NCBI GenBank assembly: GCA_021234155.1
Contig: JAJEKV010000031.1
Location: 5,348,748-5,412,747 of the forward strand
DNA: 64,000 nt
DNA from: Isoetes taiwanensis
Lineage: Eukaryota > Streptophyta > Lycopodiopsida > Isoetales > Isoetaceae
Reading direction: 5' to 3'
This document shows, piece by piece, positions 10,351-20,936 of this stretch. A program made the position numbers and the translations under genes. The notes beneath the pieces are model-generated. The model worked only from the letters and a program-made list of their open reading frames with translations, was not told where the DNA came from and did not search any database. Every line of letters begins with the position of its first letter. Position 1 is the first letter of the stretch.

Positions 10351-11857
10351 CTAGTAAGTTTGAGTCTTGGGAAGTTGGATTGGTTTCTCTTCAAACTCCA
10401 AAATGCATTCTCCTATTGCTCTCCCTTTTGAGAAAAGTTTTGAGACATGGTGGCGGAAATAAGAACATTTGAAATGAACTTTGAAATAAGAACTTTGCTC
10501 TGCAGTAAGAAGTCCATCATACCCAGACCACCTGCCCATTTTGGAAGGATGCACTTCGACCAAGCCATCTTAATCACCACCTTCCCCAGTCCCCGCCCAT
10601 ATAAAGTTCCGAACTATTGCAATGAGCTCACACACTTTGATATGTGGGGCTAGCAGTAAGGATGTCATATAAGCATGGGTCTACTAAGGACTGACTTGGC
10701 CACTGTAATGCGACCCGCAAGAGACAACTTTGCGGTGGACCACCAGAACAAGTGCTTCTCCAAACCCTTAATGATCTCCTCCCATGCAGCTCCCATAGTA
10801 ACATGGATGCCAACTGAAATCCCCAATAACTTGATGGCCTGTCCATGCGCAAGTAACTTGCATGGATAATCATGAACACACGCCGGGGCCAGAGTATCCA
10901 ATGTCCATAAAGCTGTACACTTCTGCCACCCCACAAGGACACCAGAAGCCAGTGAAAAAGTGTCTAAGAGCAGTTTAATAGCTGCAAGATTCTCAGCATT
11001 AGCGACTAGGAAGAGGAACGTGTCGTCTGCATATTGATTGCAAACCTCTTGTGTGCCATCCTCCATTGCAAGACCATGGAGAAGTCCCTCTATGGTTGCA
11101 AAGGTGAATAACTGCGACAAAGCCTCTGCAACAATTGTGAAAAGCAATGGTGCTAAAGGGCATCCTTGGCGAATACCATGACCGAGTGAGAAGGCATCTG
11201 ACGGCTCACCATGGAACATAACAGTCGCTCGAGCAGAGACATGCAGCTTCATAATATCTGATGTGAATTGTTCCCCAAATTCCAGTCTTAGCATACATCA
11301 ACGCATGAATTCCCAACTGATACTGTCATAAGCCTTTGCAAAATCAAGCTTAAGGTATACAACTAGAAGGTTTTGCTTACGTGCCCAATAAATTCCCTCG
11401 TAAGCAGCAACAACATTGTTTAGAATGCATCGTTTTGAAAGAAAACCTGACTGGATTGTTGAGATGGACTCTGCCAAGATGTCCTTTACCCACTCTGCAA
11501 AAGCCTTGGCGAAGATCTTATATACGGATGACAATAAGGTGATGGGCCGCCAGTCTGAAATAGTCTGAGGATCCTTGACCTTGGGGATGAGCGAGATGGC
11601 ACCTGTGTTTAGAATTCTATCCAAAGCAGTGGAGTGCCGAAAGTCACAAAAAGCATCATACACATCTGGCTCCAACCATTCCCAATAATCCTCGAAGAAT
11701 TCAATTGGCAACACAATCCAAACCTGGGTATTTGCCTCTTTTCAGTTCAAAGACTGCCGAACCTAAATCATCAGCCGTCATAGCTGCCTCTATTGACTCG
11801 CGTTGCTCATCAGAGATGATGGGGGAAATCTAAGACAAAATAGCAAAGTTGTATTTA
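10351..11857 (-). pseudogene. L1-type LINE ORF2, reverse transcriptase half
   Basis: The minus-strand frame from about 11,835 to 10,665 encodes the RT domain of a plant LINE. It shows 'GAISLIPKVKDP', 'SDWRPITLLSSVYKI', 'LKLDFAKAYDSISW' (a palm aspartate), 'GIRQGCPLAPLLF' and the catalytic 'YADD' near codon 90 of the 11,294-10,665 segment. 'SLAGRITVAKSVL' marks the C-terminal end of the domain. A single in-frame TGA (11,300-11,298) splits the RT, and there is another stop or shift near 11,705. A post-RT tail reaches about 10,400 in other frames. The 5' half of the same ORF lies at 15,958-16,745, beyond a 4.1-kb insertion. The lesions make this copy inactive as written, although some could be sequencing errors. 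Confidence 0.85.
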
Positions 11858-12584
11858 AGTGGGACTCATTCCATTCCCACCTTTTTTGGGAACCCTGTTA
11901 ATTTACACAAAAAGAAGCACCCCGACCCGAAAAGTGGCCATAATTGGAATTTTTGTCTATTAGTGTTCATCCAAGCTTTTCTTCCAGTTTTCTTGCATAG
12001 TGTGTCGAGAACAAGAACAATGCAACGCAAACATAGGAATTTCATTACAGCTTGAAACCAAACTTCTAATTGAAAAAGATTCTTAGTTGAACATTTTGGC
12101 TCTATTTTCTTAGGTGGGTAGACAATAGATCACAAATTCCAACAAAAATTAAGCAAATTGTTTACTTAATCACCCAAAAATACTAGTTTTGAGATACCTT
12201 ATATTTATAAATGGGCTCATTACAATATATATTACAGTGGGTGAAGAGACCATAGTGGTGGTATGGGCACAATGATTACACCCTCTTCACACATGAACCA
12301 CCTAGTGCAAAGGGCGCGTGGAGCTCTCTCCCAGTCACGGGGCAACTTACAGACGATAGAAATTTGTATGAGGAGTTCCTTTATGGGCCACGTGCTTGTA
12401 TGTCCAACTGATGTCACCACCCTCTTCTCGGCACCTTTCTTCAATGAACTGATCTTTTCATTGCTCCCAAGCATGTACTATCTGGTCGAGATAAGGACTG
12501 CAAGAGACAAAATCAAATTAGTCAAGTGATGCTACATGCAAAAAAATAAAAATAAAATACAGTTCTTAGAGCCATTTTTGAAAA

Positions 12585-12800
12585 ATACAGGCATGAGAAA
12601 GGCAGCTCAGAGGGAAAAACACAGGTCAGAAGGCCTTTCTCGACGTCGAGAAAGGCAGCTCAAAGCGAAAAACGCAGGTTTTAGGGATCAGAAGGCCTTT
12701 CTCGACTCACGAGTCGAGAGAGGCAGCTCAAAGCGAAAAACGCAGGTTTTTAAATATAGGTTCTCTCATGGAATGAAAGGCAGCTCCAAAGCTAAAAACG
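12585..12800. repeat. Tandem repeat with AAGGCAGCTCAAAGC units
   Basis: Units of about 65-80 bp repeat AAGGCAGCTCAAAGCGAAAA followed by an ACGCAGG or similar block. They are separated by palindromes TCTCGACGTCGAGA and TCTCGACTCACGAGTCGAGA. Related motifs continue more loosely to about 13,030. They lie inside the Pack-type element and look like its subterminal or internal repeats. Confidence 0.6.
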
Positions 12801-13029
12801 AGGGTTTTAGGGATTGAGCCTTCGATCTTTCTCGACCAAGAAACGCCAGGAGGGAAAGGCAGCTCACCGGCCGGAAAGGCACGTTAGGGAACGCGAAGTT
12901 TTAGGGTCGGCGTCTTTCGACCGCTGAAGTCGCGGAAAGGCAAGGCTCCTTTAAAAGTCGAAAGGCCTTCTCACCCCTAAAACCGCTAAGCCGTTTGAGT
13001 TGCCTTTCATGAATGAAAGGCCTTCTGAC

Positions 13030-13108
13030 CCCTAAAACTTGCTCAGAGTAAAAAAAGGGCAATTTCAAAGCTCAGAGTAAAAAAAGGGCAATTTCAAAGC
13101 TCAGAGTC
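13030..13108. repeat. 34-bp tandem repeat
   Basis: The sequence GCTCAGAGTAAAAAAAGGGC followed by AATTTCAAA occurs twice in succession, and a third copy begins. Confidence 0.85.
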
Positions 13109-13687
13109 CGAGAAGGTCGAAAATGAATAACCTTTAAACATCCTATGTATTTTCTATGAAAAAATACCCTCCCCATAAATTTCCTACGTATTTTCCATGA
13201 AAAATAGACCCTCCCCATGTATTATCTAATGGACACATATCCAATGGACCCTCCCCTTTCTAATGGACCATACCATATAGCTATATGAAGAGGGGACCAT
13301 TGGGCTCATATTTAGCTATGTAAAGAGTACATGTAAATAGCAACATATGCACCTATAATGCACATTATAACCTATGAGAGCCTATTAGACCTATGCATTA
13401 AATCTATTAATATGCATTATACCTATTAATATGTACTTGTCCCCATTTTGTATCTTGAACCTTCAAAATGGGTTAAACAAGGTGTACATTATATCATGAT
13501 CTTCGCAAAGTTAATTTTTTACCTTAGAATAAGAATATATGCCTAGAAAACGTGCACCATGGGAACATAATGTTTAACGTGTGAACATAGTAGCACACAC
13601 ATAAAAAGAGGAAATTGGGGACACGTCAAAATATAATCCTATATTATTAGCATTTATTTTACATTATTAGCATATAATCCTGTATTA

Positions 13688-13841
13688 TTTAACCCTTTTT
13701 TTTCTAATACCCCGCCTTTTTTTCCCGCCCATGCTTGAATTTTAAAATCATTTATTTTACACTTTCTTTTTCAACGTATTATTTTACCCCTTTTTTCTAA
13801 TACCCCGCCTTTTTTTCCCGCCCATGCTTGAATTTTAAACT
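13688..13841. repeat. Direct repeat with TAATACCCCGCC block
   Basis: A block of about 52 bp that includes TAATACCCCGCC, TTTTTTTCCCGCCCATGC and TTGAATTTTAAA occurs at about 13,690-13,747 and again at about 13,790-13,841. The intervening sequence is AT-rich. Confidence 0.8.
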
Positions 13842-14515
13842 TTGGTACATACCTTTGAGACAGAAGTTCATTTGTACCGCTTGGAAGAAGCTCCCAACGC
13901 CATAGCTCCCACCGGCTTGTTAATCAATTTCGGCTTGGCCGATTTGCTCGTTCAAGCCAGAGGATCCATCGTTTGCTCCACGAAGGGCATGTTCCTTACA
14001 TTGTCTGTGTTCACAAGTCGATCCAGCAAACCATAGCTGCTTAAATCATCAAGAAAACCAGAGCAGCATTTCTATTCTGTGTCTTGGAATCCGAGACTGC
14101 GAGACCAATTCTAACGAGTCAAAAGCTCCTTCAGAGTCCTGCCATAGTGGATACCATCATCGGCTATGGCGTTCTTGAACTATGGCGTGAAGCGGGCGGT
14201 ACCGCATCATGCTAGATATGGCAAAAAAAACATTACATGGATGGATAAGATGAGGATGGCTTTTTTTTATTCCGCTCATATGTATCTCCCGGAGTGTTGG
14301 ATCTTTCATGTTGGATCTTGCAGCTCTATTATAAGAATGGGCAAAGCCGATTCTTCAGGCCGACTTCCTTGAAGTGATTCATGTGGATCCGGCAGTCTAT
14401 CCTTGAATCCGGCAGTCATGTGGATCTGGTTCTTAATCGAGCATTCTTAATCGAGCCAGAATCGAGAAAAATCATTCTGCTCTGTTTCAAGAACGTACCT
14501 TACAGAGGTCTAGCT
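13842..14515. other. Possible captured sequence of unknown origin
   Basis: This part of the Pack-type element is less AT-rich than its surroundings, and open frames run on the plus strand at 13,842-14,036 and 14,166-14,372. I do not recognise any of the translations. It may be captured host DNA like the next segment, but nothing in the sequence proves that. The motif 'gttcttaatcgagca' near 14,430 recurs at about 15,292 and 15,359. Confidence 0.3.
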
Positions 14516-15379
14516 ATGGCAGCCTCGACGAAAATGTTGATGTCACTAATCGGAGCCTGCATTTTGAGCATGTCACAGGCGAGGGATTCTAAGGCAGTGC
14601 AGGCTGAAAAAGCGAAGGTTCATGGGGATCCGAAGTTCGATCCGAAGGCGCATTTGTTCCACGACAAGGACAAAGGCTGAAAAGGGAGATACGAGCATGG
14701 CTATGGCGGAGGGCCGGGCTATGAAGGAGGAAAGGGATACGGAGCTATAAGGTATGGCCTCAGCCTCGCCATACCTTCCATCCTCAAGCACAGCCTCAGC
14801 AAGGCGCTCGTTGATTTCTTCCCATTTGCAGGCCGCATCCAAGTCCAAGAAAATGGCTCCGGCATGCTTCTTCTCTGCAATGGAGCCGGCGCACAATTTA
14901 CCCAAGCTTATACGCATCTGGCTATGGCAGATCTCAGAGATTTCCGTCTCCTTTCCCTTCATCTTTCTCAGGAGCTTTCCCAGACCGTCGGACATCCTCT
15001 TCTTTGGCCCTGGTCCCCTGAGACGCCTCTTCTTTTCATTCAGGTCAGTGCTTCACATGCTTCTCTTAGTTTCTTTATGCTCGTTTTTAGTTGTATTGTT
15101 CCTGATATTTTTTGCTATGGAGGCAGTGGCTATGGAGGTCCTGGCTATGGGGGAGAGCCGGGCTATGGAGGAGGTTCCCGAGGCTGCTATGGCGGAGGTG
15201 GAGGATATGGAGGGGGAAGTCCGGGAGGCTATGGCGGAACTCCGTTGGGAGGCGGTCCTATATTTTTTCATCCTAATTCTGTACAGAGCCGGTTCTTAAT
15301 CGAGCAATTTGAATTGGTTATTCCAATTCTCGACTCACTAGTAATTCTGTACAATCCGGTTCTTAATCGAGCAATTTGA
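14516..15379 (+). pseudogene. Chimeric captured ORF: glycine-rich protein with BAHD insert
   Basis: The frame starts at ATG 14,516 with a classic signal peptide (MAAST, then a hydrophobic 'LIGACILSMSQA' ending before RDSKA). A charged stretch with 'HGDPKFDPKAHLFHDKDKG' follows. A TGA at 14,678-14,680 interrupts it. The same frame continues with YGGGPGYEGG-type repeats, then runs without a break into a BAHD acyltransferase segment (14,756-15,055). A few intron-like codons follow, and then a second glycine-rich block (about 15,118-15,262: GYGGPGYGGEPGYGGG). The frame ends at 15,379. The glycine-rich parts resemble plant secreted cell-wall proteins. The arrangement indicates capture and fusion of two host genes inside a transposon. 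Expression is unknown. Confidence 0.65.
14756..15055 (+). pseudogene. BAHD acyltransferase N-terminal fragment
   Basis: The frame reads 'ILKHSLSKALVDFFPFAGRI', then 'LLCNGAGAQF' and 'LADLRDF'-like residues ('MADLRDF'). This is the N-terminal signature of BAHD acyl-CoA transferases (HCT-like, 'LK-x-SLSK-x-L-x-x-FYP-x-AGR'). The catalytic HxxxD and DFGWG motifs are not present. The segment ends at 'LLFIQ' followed by GTCAGT, which looks like an exon end with its splice donor. That suggests genomic DNA was captured rather than cDNA. It is non-functional as an enzyme. Confidence 0.7.
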
Positions 15380-15465
15380 ATTGGTTATTCCAATTCTCGA
15401 CTCACTAGTGGAGAAGAGAATAATGAGGGGATTTATGTTTTCCAATTCTCGACTCACTAGTCGAG
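15275..15465. repeat. About 70-bp tandem repeat ending in a TCTCGACTCACTAGT motif
   Basis: A block containing AATTCTGTACA, GGTTCTTAATCGAGCAATTT and CCAATTCTCGACTCACTAGT occurs at about 15,276-15,342 and 15,344-15,411. A third partial copy begins at about 15,439. The TCTCGACTCAC core also occurs at about 12,700 in the left part of the same element. Confidence 0.8.
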
Positions 15466-15539
15466 AAGAGGAGAATGGTTTATATTTTTTTTATTAGTTA
15501 TTTATTTAATTAAATTATTTTATAATTAATTAAATTATG

Positions 15540-15835
15540 GATACGTTCCCTTGCCCCTTGCCCCTTCTTCTCCCTTGCCCCTTGCCCCTTCCCCTTGCCC
15601 CTTGCCCCCATCCCCTTGCCCCTTCTTCTCCCTTGCCCCTTGCCCCTTGCCCCTTCCCCCCCCCTTGCCCCTTGCCCCTTCCCCTTGCCCCTTCTTCTCC
15701 CTTGCCCCTTCCCCTTGCCCCCTCGCCTCCCCTTGCCCCTCGTCTCCCTTTGCCCCTCTTCTCCCCCCCTTTCTCACTCCCCGTCTTTCCCCTTCCCTCC
15801 CCCTTTCGATCTCACCTCGCTCAACTTTCTCAACT
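15540..15835. repeat. Strand-asymmetric C-rich minisatellite (TTGCCCC)n
   Basis: About 280 bases of CCCTTGCCCCTTCCC-type repeats have almost no G on the plus strand. The minus strand is correspondingly rich in GGGG runs. All six frames stay open because of the composition, so the open frames here are not genes. Confidence 0.95.
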
Positions 15836-15957
15836 ATTTATTTGGAAATTCTGTAAGAAAATATTATGAACCAGTCCTTGTTATATGATGTGAAATTTTG
15901 ATGTCAATATGAGTCCCATTTTCAGTCCGAGTCCCAAAATTCAAGATTTGTCCCACT

Positions 15958-16745
15958 TTAATTAAATATGACTTAGCATCTCCCATTTCTGATTGAAAGG
16001 GAAGATGTTTCTCAGTGAAAAAAGTCTGGAAATGGTTATGCAGATGTTGCCTGAGTTCAATTGGCTCTATTAGCACTGGACCGTCCGGCAAAAGCAATGA
16101 CGATGCCTCTTAGCTGCACGAAAAAAGAAGCCTGTACAACAGTCTCTATCACGAAACCACTGCAGACCTGCCTTCACCTGCTGAATTTGCTCCTCCTCCA
16201 ATGCGTGGATCTGTGCCAAAATATCACGATCATGAACACCTGGAAGACTTCCCTGTCGAGCATGGAGCAAGTCCTGATACAAGGTGTCCAATAAAGCACG
16301 ATGCTGCTGCAGACTCTCGTCTCTACTGTTTGGTAAAACCTTGACTGTCGCAATTGCCTCCACCATGTCAGTCATGCCTCGATGTCGGCTGAAGGCAGTT
16401 GTCCAAGTGTTCTTGCAGCCTTCTTGAAAGTCAACATCCTTTAAGAACTTTACATTCAAGCGAAAACACGTCCTTCCAGGCTGTCGCTGCTGCAGGGGCT
16501 CGTCTGAAATGAATTGCGGATGGTGGTCTGAAACTGAGTTGTCTCTGAGACATAACTGAAAAAGACCTGGAAGTGCCACAACTGCATCTGCATTCCAGTA
16601 AGCTCTATCCAACCAAGAGCTTGCGCGGCCCCCACCAACTTGACCATTGCACCAAGTAAAGGCACCTTCACCATCAATCTCCGAGAGGTTGCAGTCATGG
16701 AGTAGACGGAGCTACTGCTGGCGTTCAAAACCAGACACCACTGTA
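15958..16745 (-). pseudogene. L1-type LINE ORF2, endonuclease end and linker
   Basis: On the minus strand from about 16,745, the end of an apurinic-type LINE endonuclease is visible. 'LHDCNLSEIDGEGAFTWCN' is followed by a 'SSWLDRAYWN' segment and the closing 'SDHHP' motif. The linker that follows contains 'QQVKAGLQWFRDRDCCTGFF' and 'HLHNHFQTFFTEKHLPFQ'. The frame runs into the right end of the 4.1-kb element at 15,957 and resumes on its far side at 11,857. The N-terminal half of the endonuclease is missing, so the LINE is truncated or rearranged at its 5' side. This is the same element as 10,351-11,857. Confidence 0.8.
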
Positions 16746-17400
16746 GAGATAGCCCCCTTTTATTTTGGTTTGCTCGGAGGGCATACCCTTTCAGAGGTGG
16801 GTCAATAGTGAGTTTTTGGCCTGGACGATGGAGATTGATCTAGAGGGATGGTTTGGACATTTCATATCATTTCAACACATGCGTTAGGCAAAGTTTCAAG
16901 TTGGCTTGGCTGCCGTCGATCTGCATTAGGGGTCGTGAAGATCCAATCTAGCCCTCTGTTCTTTTGTTATGTTCTTGTTTCTCTTCTTTCGGGCGACGCA
17001 GATTGATTCTACAGGAGTTAGATTGATGTAGGCATTAAGCGGATATTGCAGGAGAAGACGAAGGCACAGGTAGGGAGAATTGAGATGCCGAAGGTATTCC
17101 TGGGTTATAATCCTTGAGAAAGTCAAGATCTGGTTATCGGGTTGTGGGTCTGTGAGTCAGTTGTCGTAGATGCATTGTGGGTCGCATGTGTCTTGAACAA
17201 TAGATTCCATACAGGAGTTTGAGACAGAGCAGATTCAAGTGCAGACTTGATTGACTGGCTTTTAGTTTGGATTGCAGAGACCTTGTTTCCAATCCTTCCT
17301 TTGATCTTGGACATATCCATCTAGTGTGTTGCAGAGGCTTGTCGCAGAGCTCTTATAGATACGAGATAGCTTACGGTTGAATGGGTAGATGTAAGGGCAA
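16746..17400 (-). other. Possible 5' region of the second LINE
   Basis: A 65-codon minus-strand frame (17,320-17,123) begins 'MDMSKIKGRIGNKVSAIQTK', and other short frames lie between it and the endonuclease. Their position fits LINE ORF1 or 5' leader remnants, but no CCHC knuckle or RNA-binding motif is visible. The assignment rests on position only. Confidence 0.25.
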
Positions 17401-18860
17401 CCCCTAGTGCGCAAGCACATTTTTTTTTAATTTAATTGAATGACGTATTTTATTGATCATGCAACATCAAGTGAGACGGACATATTTCATTGATCACGCA
17501 ACATTAATTACGACTCATGCAACAACAAGTACATTGGCCAATACAATACTCGTCGCTTTAAATGTGATGGGTTTAATGTTCTACCACTAAACCATGCACT
17601 AAAGTGCATAGACATTTATCATTATGGCACACGAATATCATCATTGGTGGTCTTGCAATACTTCCTAACAATTCCGACCAATGGGCATTGCTATAAGGGC
17701 TAAACACGTAATGGAGATGGAGGTGAAGATAGAAACAAAGTAGACTACTTTGCTATACAAATTTAGGAAAACCTCAAATTTCAAACTTTTGATAGTAACA
17801 CGTTTGGGTTTTCATTGGGTGCACAATGATTGACATGGTAATTTATAAACGATCAATGACAAAGAGCATGCAATCATAACACATTGTTTTATCAACTCAA
17901 TTTGAACTCAAATGTCAATAACAAGCTCCCTTAGGTGCTAACCTTGATGTTCCTTGATTGACATAGTAATTCCTAGAGAATCAATGACAAAGAGCATGCA
18001 GTCCTAACACATCATACTATCAACTCAATTTGAACTCACATGACAATGACAAGATCTCTTAGGTACTGGGCTTAGTGTCAAGGGGGGATTTAGATAGTAT
18101 TAGTGGTAAAAACCATTAGAGTGTATGTAAAGGGGTTTCTTATTGCCTATTTTGTACGTAAAATAAGGGGTATCTACTATCTCATCTTACCTGTCTGTTG
18201 TAAGATACTGATATGACTAGGCATTTTAGTGCATATATGGAAATGATTTTTTGGATATCCTAGGAACACAAATGCTATATACATATCATGTATAGATGAA
18301 TTTATATCATGACTTTGGAGTTTCCTATCTCCCACTTAGCTTAAACCTTTCAAGCTACTATATTGCAGGCTAGTGTATTCAGAAGGACAATATTGCTACC
18401 TGATATGACTCCTCCGAATGCAACACCATACATGATGAGACATGCACCTACCTACTTCTTCCACCCAATGATAGCTAGTGGGTTTTGAACTCTACTTAGA
18501 GGACACCCAACAAAAAGTTCGAACATTAAGCCACCACTTATGATGGGTCTGCCCAATATACATGAGATCATGGAGTTCACATCTTGTCGATAATAGTCCA
18601 CTTTTTGGATTGCCCCTGTTAAGGGGGCAATTCGTTAGGGGGAGGGTTGGTTTTGGCATATTCTGGCAAATTATTTTTCCAGCGATCGGAAACTCGTTTT
18701 TTTTTGTGAAAAACTATTGGTTTTTTTAACCTTTGGGCTAGAGATTCCTTTTTTTAGAATTTATCTTTGGGTTTTTTATTTTTAAAACAAACTATTTTTT
18801 TTATTGGAATGTATTTATAGAAAAGGATTTGTAATCCCTTCACGTTTTCTAGATTGAACT
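17401..18860. other. No gene recognised
   Basis: This is AT-rich DNA with a 128-bp tandem repeat (listed separately), related blocks such as 'ttgatcacgcaac' near 17,455-17,525, and a GC hairpin TTGCCCC...GGGGGCAA at 18,610-18,630. It could be old LTR sequence, but no terminal repeat or primer site was found. Confidence 0.3.
17827..18068. repeat. Two-copy tandem repeat of 128 bp
   Basis: The block beginning TGATTGACAT at 17,827 recurs at 17,955. Shared landmarks are ATCAATGACAAAGAGCATGC and TCAACTCAATTTGAACTCA. The copies differ by roughly 15 percent. Confidence 0.8.
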
Positions 18861-20608
18861 TTAAATATCCGTGCTAATCATCTGCTAAACATGGGCATTG
18901 CGCAGATGCGCAGATGGAAAAGGCAGATGCAGTTACAGGTATGTCATTGTTCTTCGCATTTGATAATCGAATGTCATTTGATAAATCGAATGTCTGGAAT
19001 GCTTTGTTCATAAGCTTTACTGTATGAATTTGATCAAATGCTATTCTACCTTTGCATTGTTACTTCTTTCTTAAATACCTTTGAGGATCCTGCACCATGC
19101 ATCTCCTTGCTTCACTGAAGGATCCTATTGAGAGTGGATTTCACGTTGCTTGTGTGACCGAAAGCTTCCAGCCTCGCTTTTGCTGACCAAAAGCTTCCAT
19201 TCGCTTTTGCTGACAGGAGTAGAACCAGTAACTCTAAGGTCAAACAAGTCTTAAAGACATTGATCATGTAAAGGTTTTGATGCTGGAGTGCGCCGAGTGG
19301 CCTGCTCAAGTTGTAAGCAACACGAAATATTACGATGAACACAGGCTGCCTGATCGTCGGGCTTCGTCGCTGCTCCTATTCTGTGTGTCATACCTGCTTC
19401 TTGTTGTCTGCCTCACTTCATTTTGGCAGGCGCCTATTTTGGCAGGTGCCTGCATTTGGGAAGTTACATTCATCCCAAATGCCACATTCTTCCTTGCGCA
19501 GACCAAGACGCCAATCTAGTTAGGTTCCTTTCCAAATCCAGCTCTCGTCTTCAGGACTTGCGCCAAGATCATCGTGGTTGGCTCCCGAATTAGTATATCT
19601 AGATAACACAATGCAACTCCGTTTTTGTTTCTTTTTGCAACCAACCTAATGTCATAATCTAAGGGTATTTGGCAACCTAGGATATTATCCCTCAGAACAG
19701 CTGGAACAGCAAACAAAACTAGCAGGAGCCATTAGGTGCATCTTTATTTGAGATTCTCTATTGCAGAAATTGTGGAAGTTCTTTGATCCCAAAAGAAGAC
19801 AAGTGTTTGTGTCCTGAAGGGCACAATTTGTTGAGGACCTTCTGATAAGCCATCACACGCCACTTCCAAACAGACTTTGTCAAGCATCTATGGCAAATCA
19901 AGTTCAGAATTACTGGCCTGATGTGTGCATCTGGTTCTACCAATGAGAGCTTGCATAGAATATCCCGAAGGTTGGCTGGCCCGGAACCCCTTGACTATAT
20001 GTGTAATTATGTTTTCATTGCAGATCATCATAGACTTTTCAAATCGGGAGCAGCAGCTGATTGCAATAATGAATGGCATATTTATGAAACAAGGTAAAAG
20101 GATTTTGGTTCCTCGATCCACAGTTGATCATGTCATGGGTAACAAATCAGGATACAGAACAAAGTTCAGTTCAAATGGTACCACAGCAGAACATAAAGCC
20201 ATGTTGGTGGCTAAAGGCTAACCAGCAGTATGAAGAGTGGCCTCTTTTGGCAGCTTGAGTTGAAGGTTGCTGCTGATGGAAAGATTTGTAATCTCACCAT
20301 GCTCATTGGCTCAATTATTTACGTCACAGTTACTTTTCACTTGGTCAAATGAGAACGAATGTTTGACATATCTGAAACTTGCTCATCTTATTACAAACAT
20401 GGTTGGGAAATGTATGGTACCAAGATTCTTCAGATATTGTGATGGACGTGTTAGTCCATGTTTAGATATATAAGTTGAAGTGCTTGAAATAAACTGTTCT
20501 TCAAAATCTTCCCTGAGTTCAGTATGTTAGGGAATGCCAAGAGGCTGGCCAATATTATTGCCATTCTCTTAGTTTTCGTCTAAAAGGACCATTTGAATAT
20601 TACACCTT
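18861..20608. other. 3' flank of the PPR gene; no gene recognised
   Basis: Short open frames on both strands (for example 19,277-19,519 plus and 19,758-19,943 minus) have no family signature that I can name. Part of this stretch may be the 3' untranslated region of the minus-strand PPR gene. A 15-bp direct repeat 'ttttggcaggcgcct / ttttggcaggtgcct' lies at about 19,422-19,453. Confidence 0.3.
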
Positions 20609-20700
20609 TTAACAAGAATCATTTAAATCAAAATTGCAGAGCTCCATTGGATTTTTAGGACCTCCATGCTTACGAAGTCCATAATGGAGGATGCAATGCG

Positions 20701-20936
20701 CAAGGGGGATTCACTGTAAGTGCCATACAATGTGCCTGAGTGACTTGTAGGGGGGTTTTTTCGACCCATTTCCATACGTATACGTAAGAGGTAGGGGGGT
20801 TTTTTGCCACTACTTGGGGTAAACTTTGTACGGAAGGGGTCGAATTTGCCTTTCAAGAAATCGTATACGGGGGTGTTTTTGATCACCCTATGCACGCTCA
20901 TGGCATACCCCCCTTACTATAAGTGAACCCCCCGGG
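20701..20936. mobile_element. hAT-like MITE in the PPR C-terminus
   Basis: The element is 236 bp long and flanked by the perfect 8-bp direct repeat GCAATGCG (20,693-20,700 and 20,937-20,944). Its ends are imperfect inverted repeats, CAAGGGGGATTCACT and, reading inward from the right, CCCGGGGGGTTCACT (12 of 15 match). An 8-bp target duplication and C-rich/G-rich ends fit a non-autonomous hAT element. Excision with one target copy restores the PPR frame. Confidence 0.85.

Larger units (their letters stand above)
11858..15957. mobile_element. 4.1-kb Pack-type TIR element inserted in the LINE
   Basis: The ends are inverted: AGTGGGAC at 11,858 and GTCCCACT ending at 15,957. They are flanked by TTA on both sides, or equivalently by TTTAA with a 7-bp terminal repeat. 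Joining the flanks through one target copy makes the LINE ORF2 frame continuous across the site, which is strong evidence for insertion. GGGACTC-like motifs recur inside the right end at about 15,909-15,935. No transposase is seen. The cargo comprises tandem repeats, a signal-peptide glycine-rich protein fragment and a BAHD acyltransferase fragment. A TTA target fits PIF/Harbinger, but the terminal sequence is not diagnostic and the superfamily is inferred. Confidence 0.75.

Noticed and set aside
14754-15299. Plus-strand frame rich in Ala/Ser/Met/Glu, and its minus-strand mirrors
   Set aside because: They are alternative frames of the BAHD/glycine-rich segment; the recognisable motifs are in the 14,864 frame.
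15535-15888. Several overlapping open frames (Pro/Leu-rich plus, Gly/Lys-rich minus)
   Set aside because: They are produced by the C-rich low-complexity tract; all frames are open together.
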